Origin: Fistularia commersonii
Taxonomy: Eukaryota > Chordata > Actinopteri > Syngnathiformes > Fistulariidae
Direction of reading: 5' to 3'
Assembly (NCBI GenBank): GCA_037954325.1
Contig: JBBMNZ010000036.1
Span: forward strand, 2,290,001-2,354,000
Length of the DNA: 64,000 bases
A model generated the notes under the pieces. It did no database searches, was not told the origin of the DNA, and saw only the letters and a list, made by a program, of their open reading frames with translations. Position numbers and translations under genes: made by a program. Below are positions 45,317-57,600 of the stretch, one piece after another; position 1 is the stretch's first letter; every line of letters starts with the position of its first letter.

Positions 45317-48300
45317 TCCTAGATATCCGAACAAAATTTAATGACCATTTCCAAATCTCCATAAATTCGTTATCCTTATTTACCATCACAATTCAATGTA
45401 ACCAGTCAATCTTCGCAATTTTTGTCTGTCAACCCGATGGACTGACCAGTGACATGAATTGATGATAATACAAGATGAAACAGCTGATCGGTGGATTTCA
45501 TCTCCTTTTTTAAAATGAATCCTAATTAAAAAAAAAATGCAGCGTGAACATCCGCAAGTGTCTTGGTTTGCTTTCACTCTCGGTTTCAGGTCCCATCGAT
45601 GGAGGGACAGGTTTCTCACAGGTAGAAAAACAATCTGAGAAGATACGAAGAAAACATGAAATATTTGTATAGCTCTTTACAGAGACTGCGAGAAATAAAT
45701 ATTTCTGCGAGTGACGAACGTTTAAAATAAAAACAGAAACAGGGTTTCGAGGGATGCACGTGTTTAAGAGAGGGGGAAGCAGCGAAAGTGGGGCTTCCGT
45801 TAATTCTTACGAAAAGCTGTTCCGTGTCAGAACGCGAAAGAGAAGAAAACGAAAAAACGGGCCGGGTCTTTTGAGTCGTGTTTACGTAAATATAGATCAA
45901 GTAATTGAATCAAGTCCATGTGACTTTTGTAATCGGACCAAACGCATCAAACCGGGGGTTGAAATGTTAAGTTCTAGAGACTCAAAAAAAAAATGTAAAC
46001 AGTCTTCCCTCCGTCAAAGTCTACATGTAAGAGCCTCTTCGGGCCGATGACAGGCGGCACGCTTGCAGTTCCACAATCCGGCCACCAGGAGCTACGGACT
46101 CTTCCTGAACCAGGATTCTAAATTCTTCCACATCCCGGGGGCAAAGGTGGACTAACCCGGCCTGATGTCGAACGCGATCGCTGTCGGATCTCATTCATTT
46201 TCGGTGTCCGACGGTAACGTGACCACCCCGGTGCTAATGTGCAGCGCCGCTCCGAGTTGTCGTCACGCTCCTTAACTTCAATTTGCATAATTACAGCTAA
46301 AATCCGCCTCACGCAAATCGGGACTGACAAAAAACACGAGGCCTCGCAGTTTTCATCCCAAACTACAAAAGCAGGGAGGGTTAGTCAACTAAGAGGCTCG
46401 CGTCTGTCGCCGCGCCGTCAGCGTGTTTTTTTAGTGTGCGTTCAGCCACGGAAAGAAAACAAAAACAAACACCGAGCGCCAAACTCGAGTAAATCGGTCA
46501 GAACGCGATAATCGGGCTTGGAGAGTTGAACCAAAACACCAACTTCTAACGTTCCAAAAGTTTGGGCCGAATAGGAAAAGTCCCCGTTTGTTCTGAATCT
46601 CCGCTAAGACGCTCTCTCACTTCAGGAGAAGAACGATTGAAACAAAAAAAAAAAAACCTCTGTAACAAAAATCTGTTCATATTTCCTCTTTTTCTTTCAG
46701 AGGTCTTCAGACAGGTGCGGTTTTTGAAGAGGCGAGGGAGGGGAGGGGTGGGAGTTTTCCTTCAAAATACTAATCAACCCATTGAAATTTGCTCCAGGTT
46801 GCTCTCAATCAGGAATCACCAGCACAAAGTCTTGTCGAAAGTCACAGTTTCCACAAATTTGCTGTACAGTTTTTGCTTCATTTTACCACGTGATAATACT
46901 TTGACATACTCCAATAAAGTGCATGCATGAACGACGGTGTTCGGAAAAGATATCTCCACCAGCTCTCTGCGTGTTTTTTATCTCACACCGGGAGAGTCAC
47001 GAGTCGCCGGGCCCGTTCCGGATCAGAATGCTCGAGACCGCCGGCTCCAGTTCCCGCTCGTCTTTTCAACAACAATCAAGGGAAAAAAAAAAAGAAAAAA
47101 AAGAAAACCAAAAAAAAAAAAAAAAAAAAAAAAAAGGTCGTAAAAGAAGTGCTGCTTGGTCGTCATGTCGTCCGGCATCGCGTCCCACTGTGGCTCAGAC
47201 AATTCGATGCATGATTGGAAAGACGTCTTTCTACATAACGAGTGCAATATACAATGACGGATGGGGGACATTTGACCCTGTAAGTCCAGCGGAGCATAGA
47301 AAGAAAACAAACAAATGAAAAAAAAACAAAAAAAAAAAAAACCCTACAAATCTTTTTTTTTTTTGTTTGTTTTCCCACACCGCCATCGCGCCTCTCACGT
47401 CGACAATAAAAACATCAAAACATGGAAACAAAGGTGTCCCTGTGCAAACATGACAGAACCAAAGTCCTTTCACCCGTGTCAGATTCCTAAAACATGATTG
47501 TAGTAAAAGGTTTATACAAAAACGCAATACATTTATAGTTAGTAAAAAGATCTATCAGCTCTTTGCTAGTTTTATTCATAAGAAATTGCATATACCCAAA
47601 CTTTTTTTTAATATAGATTGCATCCCATATCTAAACAATTAATATTCTCATACCAATATTGCTGACACGTTGCCCTATTAGCTTGTCAAGGTTGATGATT
47701 CAACTAAATTCAGAATGGCAGATTGTCTCCTACGTTTTCCATAGCCATTGGTCTTTCCCCGCTTCCTTTTTTTTTTTTTGTCTTTTTTTCCACGCGAAAC
47801 AAAGAAAAGCGACAGAACAGCGACGTTTTTTTCAAACAAACTCCAAAGGGGGGGGACGATGGGATTTGCACCGGTGAGTTTCCGTGTCATGATGTTTGAA
47901 ATCTTGTTTTTTTTTCTGTAGCGTTGGTTTTCTTCTCAAAAGGTTTAGCGAAAAGATTTACAGTCACGTTTAGCGTCCACGCTGTCCGCTTTACAAAAAA
48001 ATGAAAGACTCCATTAAATAACCTTCAGCTTCGAGATAGCCCCCCCCCCACCTTGCTGCTCTGCAACGCCCCCCTTTTAAAACCCGTGACGCCCCTGTTC
48101 TTTTTTTTTTTCTTCAATGTACGTGAATCACGTTGAAATAAGAAATGATTCAAGCTTACAATAAATAAATACAGACATATACACTAGAATGTGCATACAT
48201 TAGCAGCTATAAACAATACATCACATTATATTAGGTCATATGAAAATGTACAAAACGTGAATGTCCGTTTAAAATGTTTTTCAAAGCAAGGCAACAACAA

Positions 48301-48480
48301 TCGAAATAATAAAAAAAGAGATACCCATGGAGTCGAGAGCGTAACAGCAGAACTATATTAGATTACAGCAGCAAAAAGAAAAAAAAAAACCCAACCCCAC
48401 CCCTGCTTTTTGTAGTTTTTTTTTTTTGTTTTGTTTTTTTTTGTTAAGCGTTGCATTAGTTGCTTTAGTCTCGGCGAGAG
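44402..48480 (-). other. myt1l: myt1l probable long 3' UTR
   Basis: No credible ORF. Minus-strand AATAAA hexamers lie at 47571-47576 and 44402-44407 (TTTATT on +). Long homopolymers break the region (A33 at about 45281-45313, A-rich 47084-47137, T runs near 47350 and 47770). The far signal would give a UTR of about 4 kb; the near one about 0.9 kb. Confidence 0.4.
45281..45313. repeat. Poly(A) run
   Basis: About 33 consecutive A; T-run in the sense of myt1l. Confidence 0.95.
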
Positions 48481-48621
48481 CTACACCTGGATGCCTTGAA
48501 CAGCCTGTTTGATGTTCTCCAGCAGCGCCTTGTTCTCCGGGCTCTGATACTGGTCCTGGTGGGTGTACATGTCTGTCAACGTACTCACGTAAGTGTCAAA
48601 GTTCTGTTCGTTCATTGGCTC
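48481..48621 (-). CDS. myt1l: myt1l terminal coding exon
   Basis: After CCTCCACCGCAG: EPMNEQNFDTYVSTLTDMYT, HQDQYQSPENKALLENIKQA, VQGIQV, stop TAG. Separated from the previous exon by 4.65 kb. Confidence 0.96.
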   Translation of the reverse strand, partial: EPMNEQNFDTYVSTLTDMYTHQDQYQSPENKALLENIKQAVQGIQV

Positions 48622-51600
48622 CTGCGGTGGAGGGGGAGGGAGGGGGGTCGGTTGGGGACAAGAGGAAATCCGGGGAAGACACCGACAATCAGAGAGGGTT
48701 AGACCAATGAGAAACGGTGCATTTTCACTGTGAGACATCAAGGTATTTGGAAAGTTTTGGAGGACAGAAGGGGAGCGGGGGGAAGGAAGGGAAACACCAT
48801 CAGCGAAGCATGGCTCAGTTACACAATCACACCCAAATGCTCACTGTCGTGTGTCTTTTTTTTTTTTTTTCATATTCAACACAGTATTTAGCGCCTAAAC
48901 CTCGCCCTGCGATGCAAACCATGCAAAAATCAGGAGAGGGATGGTCAGCTGATGGGTTGACTGAAGGTTAATGCTCAGCATATGGAGAAAGGAAATCAAG
49001 ATGCTGGAAACCAATGGGAGGTTAATAGGCAGATGAGCGATCACAGTTGAACGCGGCGAGCCAGGCGTTCGGGCCGGTCGGACGGCCTTTCAGGGGTAGC
49101 GGGGGGGCGGGGGCGGCTTTGGCCTCCGGAGCAGCCAAGTCTGGACGGAGTCCAGCGGACCGAAAACCGGACGGCTGTTCAGCGGACGGGAGCAGGATGT
49201 CCAAATTTAATACATCTCCAATATCAATTTTCCACCACGAAAGGGTATCTCTATTTGCAATATTTATCTTTGTACCGTTCGAATATAATCATAACTTCAT
49301 ACAGACTCGTTCTATTTAACGTCGCATGAAAAAGATGAAACATTTCTGTGCTAATATTCCATCCATTTAATCGGGAATCTTTTTTTAGGATCATTCTGTT
49401 CGAGGTTTTGCGGACACGTTTCGCAGACTCTGCAGCAACAAACCAGGAAGCGATGCAGCCTGAGGATATCACAGCCCAAAGGTGTTGTTGCGCTAATCCC
49501 TGAGCTAATCTGGAAGCTAATGTATGAGCTAATCTGTTGGCGATGGTTGAATGTTGACTTGTTCACTCATGGAAAGGCTGGATAAAAGCACCAAATTTTT
49601 TAAGCCACTGCCTCCATTCGCTACATTGGCTAGCTCGCTGATGTTTCCAAGCTAATGTGTGCGGACGTATGAGCTAAAGTAGTAAAATTATTAAAATTTG
49701 GCCTTTTTTTTTCAGGCGGACATAGACAACCACAGCCATACGTCGAGATTTGAGTCCAATGCTGATGAGAAGTGGCTACTGAAAACAGGACAAACATGGA
49801 CGAGAACACAAGAATATCAAACTGATGGCCCTAAAACAAACCCACACGGTCAGCGTCCGTTTCAACTTCATTGACCTGCATTGGGGTTCGATTTGGTTCT
49901 CGGTACCCGACGATTCATCGGTTTCAAAAGTCTCGACGACCGTTATGTTTGTTTTCCGGGTGCTGGTCATTTTTATATTTCATAGTTGGCAGGAATATTT
50001 AAATAAAAGTTCATTTCCTGATTCATTCTTGAACTGCATTTAGATTATTCTTGTTTGGCGCATCGAAGGCTATCAAAATATCAAAAGCGTTTCTTAACCT
50101 AACATCACCAGTGTGACATGTCTTTATGTCTCCATTTATAAATCGTCACGCTTTGCTCCAAATGTAAATATATCAAACTGGATTTTTGTTTTCATCGTAA
50201 ATATCGTGTACAACATAATTAAATAGTTTGCGGGTGGAAAGTAAACGTAACATTGAAAACATGGATTTCAATGTTCATTCAGCGTGAGCTAAGCCAAGCA
50301 TAAACTTATTTATTCAAAGTGAGTCCAAGTCAAATTCTCCATGACATTGATATTTTAAAAACTATAATTCATTTATATCCATCGTAGATTTGTGTTGATA
50401 CAAAGAAAATGTTTTTTTTCTACATATCCGACAATCTATAAAAATTTTGTGGTACCGCAGCCGAAAATGTACAACCTTTGATCGAATCATTAAAAAGACA
50501 TAATCATTTCAAAAATATCTTGTTAAATCTAAAAAAAAAAAAAAAAAAAAACAGAATTAATTAACATATTTCCTCTGAGTGAAATAAAACACTTGCTTCG
50601 ACTTATGTGGTTTAATTAATTGATACTACAATTTTTATTTTCTCAAATTAAATCTGTTTTTTTTTTTTTTTTTCTTTCTGTTCAATCCAAAAGCGTCCTC
50701 TGGGAGGTTAGCTTTCTGCGGCTGCGACGCAAAGACGCGGCTGTAAACTGCAGAGTAAATGAGTAGTGATGTGACTCGGGGGGGTGGGGGGGGGGGGGGG
50801 GGTGGGGGGAGGAAGGGGGTGGGGGTTCGGGAGGGAGGCGGGGGGATGACAGTGCAGAAGAGAAGGATAATTGGATAAAGGAGAAGTGGGTCTCTTACTC
50901 TGGGAGGCATCTGTAAACAGCAGTTATGCTTTACTGGGGCCTCTTTCTGTGGCGGCGGTCTCTACAGGAGAGGGTGTACAGAGAAGTCTATTAGCCCGCT
51001 AGACAAACGGCGGCGGTCTCAAGGCTTCTTAGGCTACACCGAAAACAGAACAGAACACACACAACGTCCGCCTTGGCAAGACAAGCTCCCTCCCGCTGGG
51101 TTCCGACTGTTACTGCGAGCGAGCGAGGTTCTCTAGAAATCACGAAAGAGATGTTTTTGTAAAAAAAAAAACAACTCAGATATTCCCTCATTACGCTACT
51201 ATTTGACTGCTTAAAGAGGCCATATTGCGCGTTTTTGGTCGATTTTCATTTTCCTTTGGCGCATTAGTGCTTTTATGCTTTTCGTTACGGCGAAATCCTC
51301 CCCGGGCATGTTGAGAGAACCGGAGACGGCATAACAAGTCACCAATCATTTTCGTTAAAACGTGCTCATCGGCGCAGTGAAGCAGAAAAACAACATCTGC
51401 CTCCGAGAACGATGTTCGGCGACGATATCGTTGCTAGCTCGGGATGCTAAGTTCCGCATTTGCGGAAAACCTCGCCATTCTTAAGTAAAGTACTTTTATG
51501 TAATGCACGGTAGCAGATAATAATCCTCCTATTTCCTTAAGTCAGGACAACCAAATCTGGGAGTCTGGGACTCTGACTTCAGCCTGACTGGAATCCTAAC

Positions 51601-54600
51601 TTGAACGGGACTCAAGTCCCGTTTTTCATGTGGAATCTCATTCCAACTCGTCCCTGAATAAATCCATTTCCTGGCTGCTTATGTTACATTTTCTATAAAA
51701 GGCCCTTGTGCTTCATAACACATATCAGCCTTCCTGCAAGGATAAAAAATAACGGTCGTATTATAGTCCTTATGCTACTTCTACTACTACTACTAATAAT
51801 AATAATGATAGTAAGTTTACAGAGTACTTTTCATCAAATTCCTGTTCAAGTGAAAAGAAGTAAAAGAGTTTGGAACCCGTGACAGCGTAATGACTGGAAC
51901 CCAGACCGAGGACATGAGACTCGAATCAGACATAAGGAAATGTTGAATCGAAGCGGAGTCTGACTTTCCCCCCCGAGACTAAATACTGCAAGGACGTGTC
52001 AAGGGGTCGGGATGGGGTTTGCACAAGGGGCAGACGCCGCCGGCCGTCGAGCCTGGAAGGCTTTAGCCGAGCAAAAACTTTGTTTCTAAATAAAAAAGTA
52101 AGGCTCAAAAAAAAATGCGTTTTGGGTATTTCTAATCACCGCGCAAGATGAACCCGATCATTTGCGTAATATGGCCTCTCTAAATCCTAAGGTAAAACCG
52201 AAGGGTTAGACAAAAGCGTTAAAAGAAAATCAATGAATTCATTTGAAAAAATTGCTGCAGTTCCGGGTTTCGATTGAATTTGAAAACAAAAAAGAAGGAA
52301 CGGTAACGTGCCGATACGGCGTGCAAATCGTGCTGGGTTTTAGAAACGACGAGGCGAGGGAGGCGAGTTAAGAAAGGTGAGACAAGGCCTTGCTAAGACG
52401 GAGGTTTTATTTTTTGCCGCAGCGTGACGTGAAGCAGCTTCCGCTCAGGAAGTGGAAACAGGACTGGAAGCAGGAGCTGCGGGGAAATCAGGCAACTCTG
52501 GTTCTCAAGTCCTGAGAGAGAGATTATCCAATTAGCCCCGGGCTTCTTTCTACACTGAGACAGCAATGACACCAAAAACAGCCAGAAGCACTTCACTCCA
52601 AACTCAAAACACACAAACAAACAAACAAACAAAAAAGAAACGAACGACCGGCTGTTTCTCGTATGAAACATCGTAAAGCACAGAAGAAGAGGAGGAGGAA
52701 GAGGAAGAAGAGATAGAAGAAATAAGAAGCACAGCATGAAACTGCCGGGAAATAAAAAAGGTGGCGAAAAAGAAAATAAGCAGATGAGGAAAAAAAAAAA
52801 CAAACCAACCTGAGTGTCGCTACACAAAAGTCTTTTAAAACCGAAATATTTGAAAGATAGCCGCGGATAGTCGCTGTTATCACTATAAAATCCGAGGATC
52901 TATACACTCATTGACTTTATTTTCTCCTTTATTTCCACTTCTCCAATCTTGCATTTACACCCGAGAATTAGAAATTAGAAAAAGGAATGAACTATTCGTC
53001 CGTTGACTTTTTATTTCTCTTGAATACAAATAGACCGATCACAGTTTTTCCTGTTTCGATGAAGTTAAATAATTTCCACGTGATAAATCTCTGAGCCCAC
53101 GCAAAGGTAAATTCATCTTGAAAACAAACATTGAGACGAGGAACCGGCTAATCTATAACATTCATTTATTTATTTCGGCTCCGACGAGTACTCTAGACGC
53201 TCTGAAGTGTGAAAAATGAACCGCTCGTTTTCTTATTAAATACAGGTTGCCGTGGCAACGCCACTTTCTCACCATGTGCGGCAGCTGGATGTTGGCTAAG
53301 CTGTTGATGAGCGACTGGCTGAGGTTGGCGAGTTCGTGCAGCAGCGAGTCGTTCTGCTGCTCAATCACCTTGTTCTCCTCCTCGATGGACTTGAGGTTGG
53401 TTTCCATGGTTGTGATCTGCAAACACAGACGCCGCAACGTTTCCCCCTCGCTTTTTCTCACCCGGGATGACGACGCCAACGGTGCGGCGCCCGATCGGTA
53501 AAAGACACTTTTCAAGAACAACGTCATGGAATCATTATTCCTCTTCGGGAAACCTCTCTTTTATTCCTCAAAATAGGAAACATCCTTTTTTACTGGGTCT
53601 TTTAATCTCAAACAGTGAATCTGGAGCTCAGTGACAGATTTTTTTGTCTCATTAATTTTCACATTATTATATTCCTCAAATCCTCTCCTCTTCTTATTTC
53701 AGGTATTTCCTTTTCGCTTGATCTACTTGCCAAGCGCCCAACATTATTTCTTTTGTGAATTTTCAAGCTCTTATTGTATCACATCAGCTAGCATCATTTA
53801 ACTGTTTCTATTAGTAAGAGATCGTTCCTTCTCTGTCCGAAGTTTGTATCCGCTAAAAGGCATAAAATCGAAGTCTTCCATTTTTATTTATTTTCTGTCA
53901 TTTTTATTTATTTATTTTTGCATATTTACCTGGAAACCATCTCATTTTTAACGTTCTTTTTTATTTTCATTTTTTTGCCCGTAAATAATTGTTTATTTCA
54001 TCATATTGTCAGTGATTCCTTACTAAATTTCACATCATTTTTAAGAAAATAAATTCAGGTATTTTCAAACGCGGGACTTTAGCCGGTTAAGGTTGTGGAA
54101 TGTTCGGCTGGAATTAAGTTTTTCTCCCAACTAGCGAGGTTATTCTCACTGTTCATCATGGCAAACACTGGGTCGACTGGATGGTCGACTGGATGGTCAT
54201 AGTTTGTCGGCTGTTTGTGGGATTACGATACGAAAACGTGTGATTTTGTGAACCTCGACAAAGAACCCCATATATGGTATTTCCAAAAGCATTTGAATCA
54301 GATTTGGGTTTTGTGGGACCAACGCTGGGTTCCATCAGCGAGACCAGAGACGCTCAGTTGTGGCAGAGGAACCGGGATAGAGGACTTTGTCTCCGTTCTA
54401 AGGCAAACCGAAGATGAGACATCAACTAAAACCACTGAAAAATCAAAACCGAAATCTCGCTCCCCGATTGGACGAACCGAACGGGGTCGAAATACCGCGA
54501 GTGAGACGGCGTCTTACTTGTGTCCTCAGTTTGATCATGTCTGACTCCACTTGAGTGTTGGACTCATTCAGATCTTTGATTTCTTCATCCAGCTGTTTGA

Positions 54601-57600
54601 TTTCTTCGTCGTTTTCGATGCCTGTAAACGAAAGAGGGGGGAAAATATCACATCGGAAGAATTGAAAGTTTATTTTCGATTACAGTGATCCCTCGCTATA
54701 ACGCGGTTTACTTTTCACGGTTTCGCTACTTCACGGATTTGCATCGTGCATTGTGTTCTGCATTCTGATTGGCTAAAAAGTCATTACGGCATTACGGACT
54801 GAATGAATCTTCTGTTCGTTACAAAAAAAGGGAAGAAAAAAAACATAAGGACGACAGCAGCGCTGTATAATAAGAGTATTTAATTGCATAATAATTGTAA
54901 AAAAAAATAAAGGTTTCTAATTCACGGATTTTGCCTATCACGGGTTCTTTTTGGAACGTAACCCCCGCAAAAACAAAGGTATACTGTATATCGGGACGGA
55001 ATTTTGTGAATAGCCCCTTTTCCACCTGAACTTAAAATAAATTTTAATATCAGGAACATTTTCCTGGTAAAAGCAATTGCGCTAGACCTCCTGTCTGTTA
55101 GGGGAAGGTAAAAAGGAGACGCTTTACCAACGTTCTCTTCAGCTGTTTTTGGATGGTAAACGCAAGAGCGCATGGAAATTAAATTTCAGTGTTTCCCAGC
55201 TATCATTGTCTTCATTTGCTGGAGAAAGCTAATGATTGTGGCTCATCTGAAAAGTCCTAGTCCCAGAAAGGTTACTTTTTTCAGAGAATGTTCGGGCTTT
55301 TCCGAATTTCTGGCAAAAAGTCCCCGCAGTAGAAAAAGGGCCAATTTTTTTTTTTTTCGGTACTGTTTTTTTTTTTAGGGCGCTTTTTGTATTCGGAGTT
55401 CGGACCTTTACTTGCTCTTTGCTTGATTGTCAGCATCTCCACGCCGCTCATCCGGGCCTTCTTCATGGCCGAGGTGGCGCGTGGACAACCGGAGAGGCTG
55501 GTGAGAAAACAACGTATTCCACTTGAAATGAATACTATCTCAAGTATTGGATTAGTGGTGAAATCAAAGTTTCCAAACTTGAACATCCTGAAATATATTG
55601 CAACAAAAAGGCCACCCGGATGGTAAAATGTAAAAAACCTTGACCGTGGTTCAATATTGAATCACGTTTGTCTCTATGGCAACCTATGGCAGCCTGCGGT
55701 CTCACCTCCGGTGGGTTAGGAAGCTCCCGCTGACGTGTCCCGATCCGTCGCAGCCCGGGGTCGGGCAGGTCATACCGTCCGTCTTGCCGGATTTCCAGAC
55801 GAACTGTGAGCCGTTGACGTAGCTGTCCTTCTGCCTCTTGGCCGCCAGGGGGCAGCCGGAGGCGCTGCGATGGGATGCGTACTTCCCGGTCACGTGACCC
55901 TGTCCGTCACAGCCTGGAACCGGACATCTGATGGGGCGGACAAACACAACGACGCTTCTTTTTAAAGCTAGCTTAACCTTTTTTAATTCCCCATCGTTGC
56001 GATTTCGATTTTTTCGACCTTCCGTCGGTCGCTTTTGTTATGGGTCGGGGGGAACGATTCAACTGCTTGTTGGTACGTCGCGGTGAAATCAACAAGACAT
56101 CAAAAACCGAAATTAGGAAGAAACTTTGCCCCAAAATGTAGGCAGCTAATCAACAAAAAATACCTTGTCACTCAGGTAAAGGCATCTAATTCCAGATTCA
56201 TCATTCCTGAAATTATACACATGAGGGCTAAGTTTCAGTTCTCATGCCACAGTTCTTTCAGTTTTTTGTGTGAGGAAACTGGAGAACCTGGGGGAGAACA
56301 TGGAGACTCCACACAAAAAGCCCCCCCTTTTAAAAATCAACCCAAGAACCTTCTTGCCACAAGGCGAATGCGTTCACCTCCACAACGTCGGGGCACGAAA
56401 AGCAAAGGCCATATCGCCAACACCTTTTTCCAGACTTCGGGGACGAACAAAAGGCCAGAACCCTGGGAGCACAGCGTCCAACCAGGCACGCATGGCCTCA
56501 CCAAGCCGGTTGGGTAAATTGATGCAATGCCATTGACTGATCTCTAAATGAGAAGTCTGCTCGCGCCCAGACAGGAAGCTAGCGGACAGCGTCATCAGCC
56601 GCTTTCGGTCCTTGAAGTCCTAAGAACACAGTTCTAAAAAGTGTACGACTCGAATTTGGTTCTAGGGAACCTTTTACTTTTAGCCTGCTCACAGACCGTA
56701 AGGGACACGGTTTAAGGGCTGACATGTACACTAAACGCCACGCTCAAAATCGAACCACAGCGAAGAAGACGATGGAAACTGAATTTGCCACAGCAGCAGT
56801 AATAATAACCATGGACTGTCGGATAGGTTGAATTGTTTTTAATTTTCCGCCGTAAGAAAATCCCTGTTGTTAACTAACTCTTATTTACTTATCTACTTAT
56901 TTTGGCGAAAATGTAGACGTTCCGCTGCCGGGCCCTGGCAATCCCGCTGTGGCGTAGGACCAGCTCGGACCTCTTCTTCGGTTTATTTCTCACTGGTTCT
57001 GTCTATTTTGTTGCAAGAAAACCGCTGACCCGTCTTTTTAGGGTTCCATAGGAACTCACGTGACCTGAGTTCCTATGGAACCCTAAAAAGACCCAAGAAA
57101 GAGCCTTGTTGTTGAAACATACCAGGAACTGCAAAAAGTTCCAACATTGCCAAAGGAACTATCAACCGGACCGATTTAGTTGACCGGGATGCCAGCGATA
57201 ACTACGACCCTGACCTTTACTCGCCAATTTAAACACGTTTTCATTGAAGACAGCCGAAACTTTAACACCTCAGTCGTAGTCAACGACGGCAAAAAAACAA
57301 AAAATTTTACTCACACTTCTTACCAGCTGAACACGACTTAGCATTCACTGTAAATATCCTCATCTTCCTCTCTCCTACTCTGTTTTCTCCTCCTCCTCCT
57401 CCCTCAGCTTTCTAAAACCTGACGATGTGCGCGTTGAAGTGTGCGTCTTGATTGAGAGATGTGTGTGGGATGGCTTTCGGTGATGTTTGGAGTCACGGCA
57501 ACGACAAAAATCACATAAAAACGCGCGCGAAAACAAGACATTAAAAATTCCCAGGATGATCGAACCCACCTCTCTTTACGGTCTCGGCTGGCGGCGACAC

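Larger units (their letters stand above)
48622..53272 (-). other. myt1l: myt1l last intron
   Basis: 4.65 kb. Holds poly(A/T) runs (50532-50552, 50658-50674), a G-rich tract (50779-50832), repeat copy 2 (51771-51880) and a GC-rich patch at 49045-49200 without a supported exon. Confidence 0.8.

Noticed and set aside
49022..49204. GC-rich open frame inside the last myt1l intron
   Set aside because: No splice sites that fit the phase of neighbouring exons and no known myt1l segment; likely non-coding.
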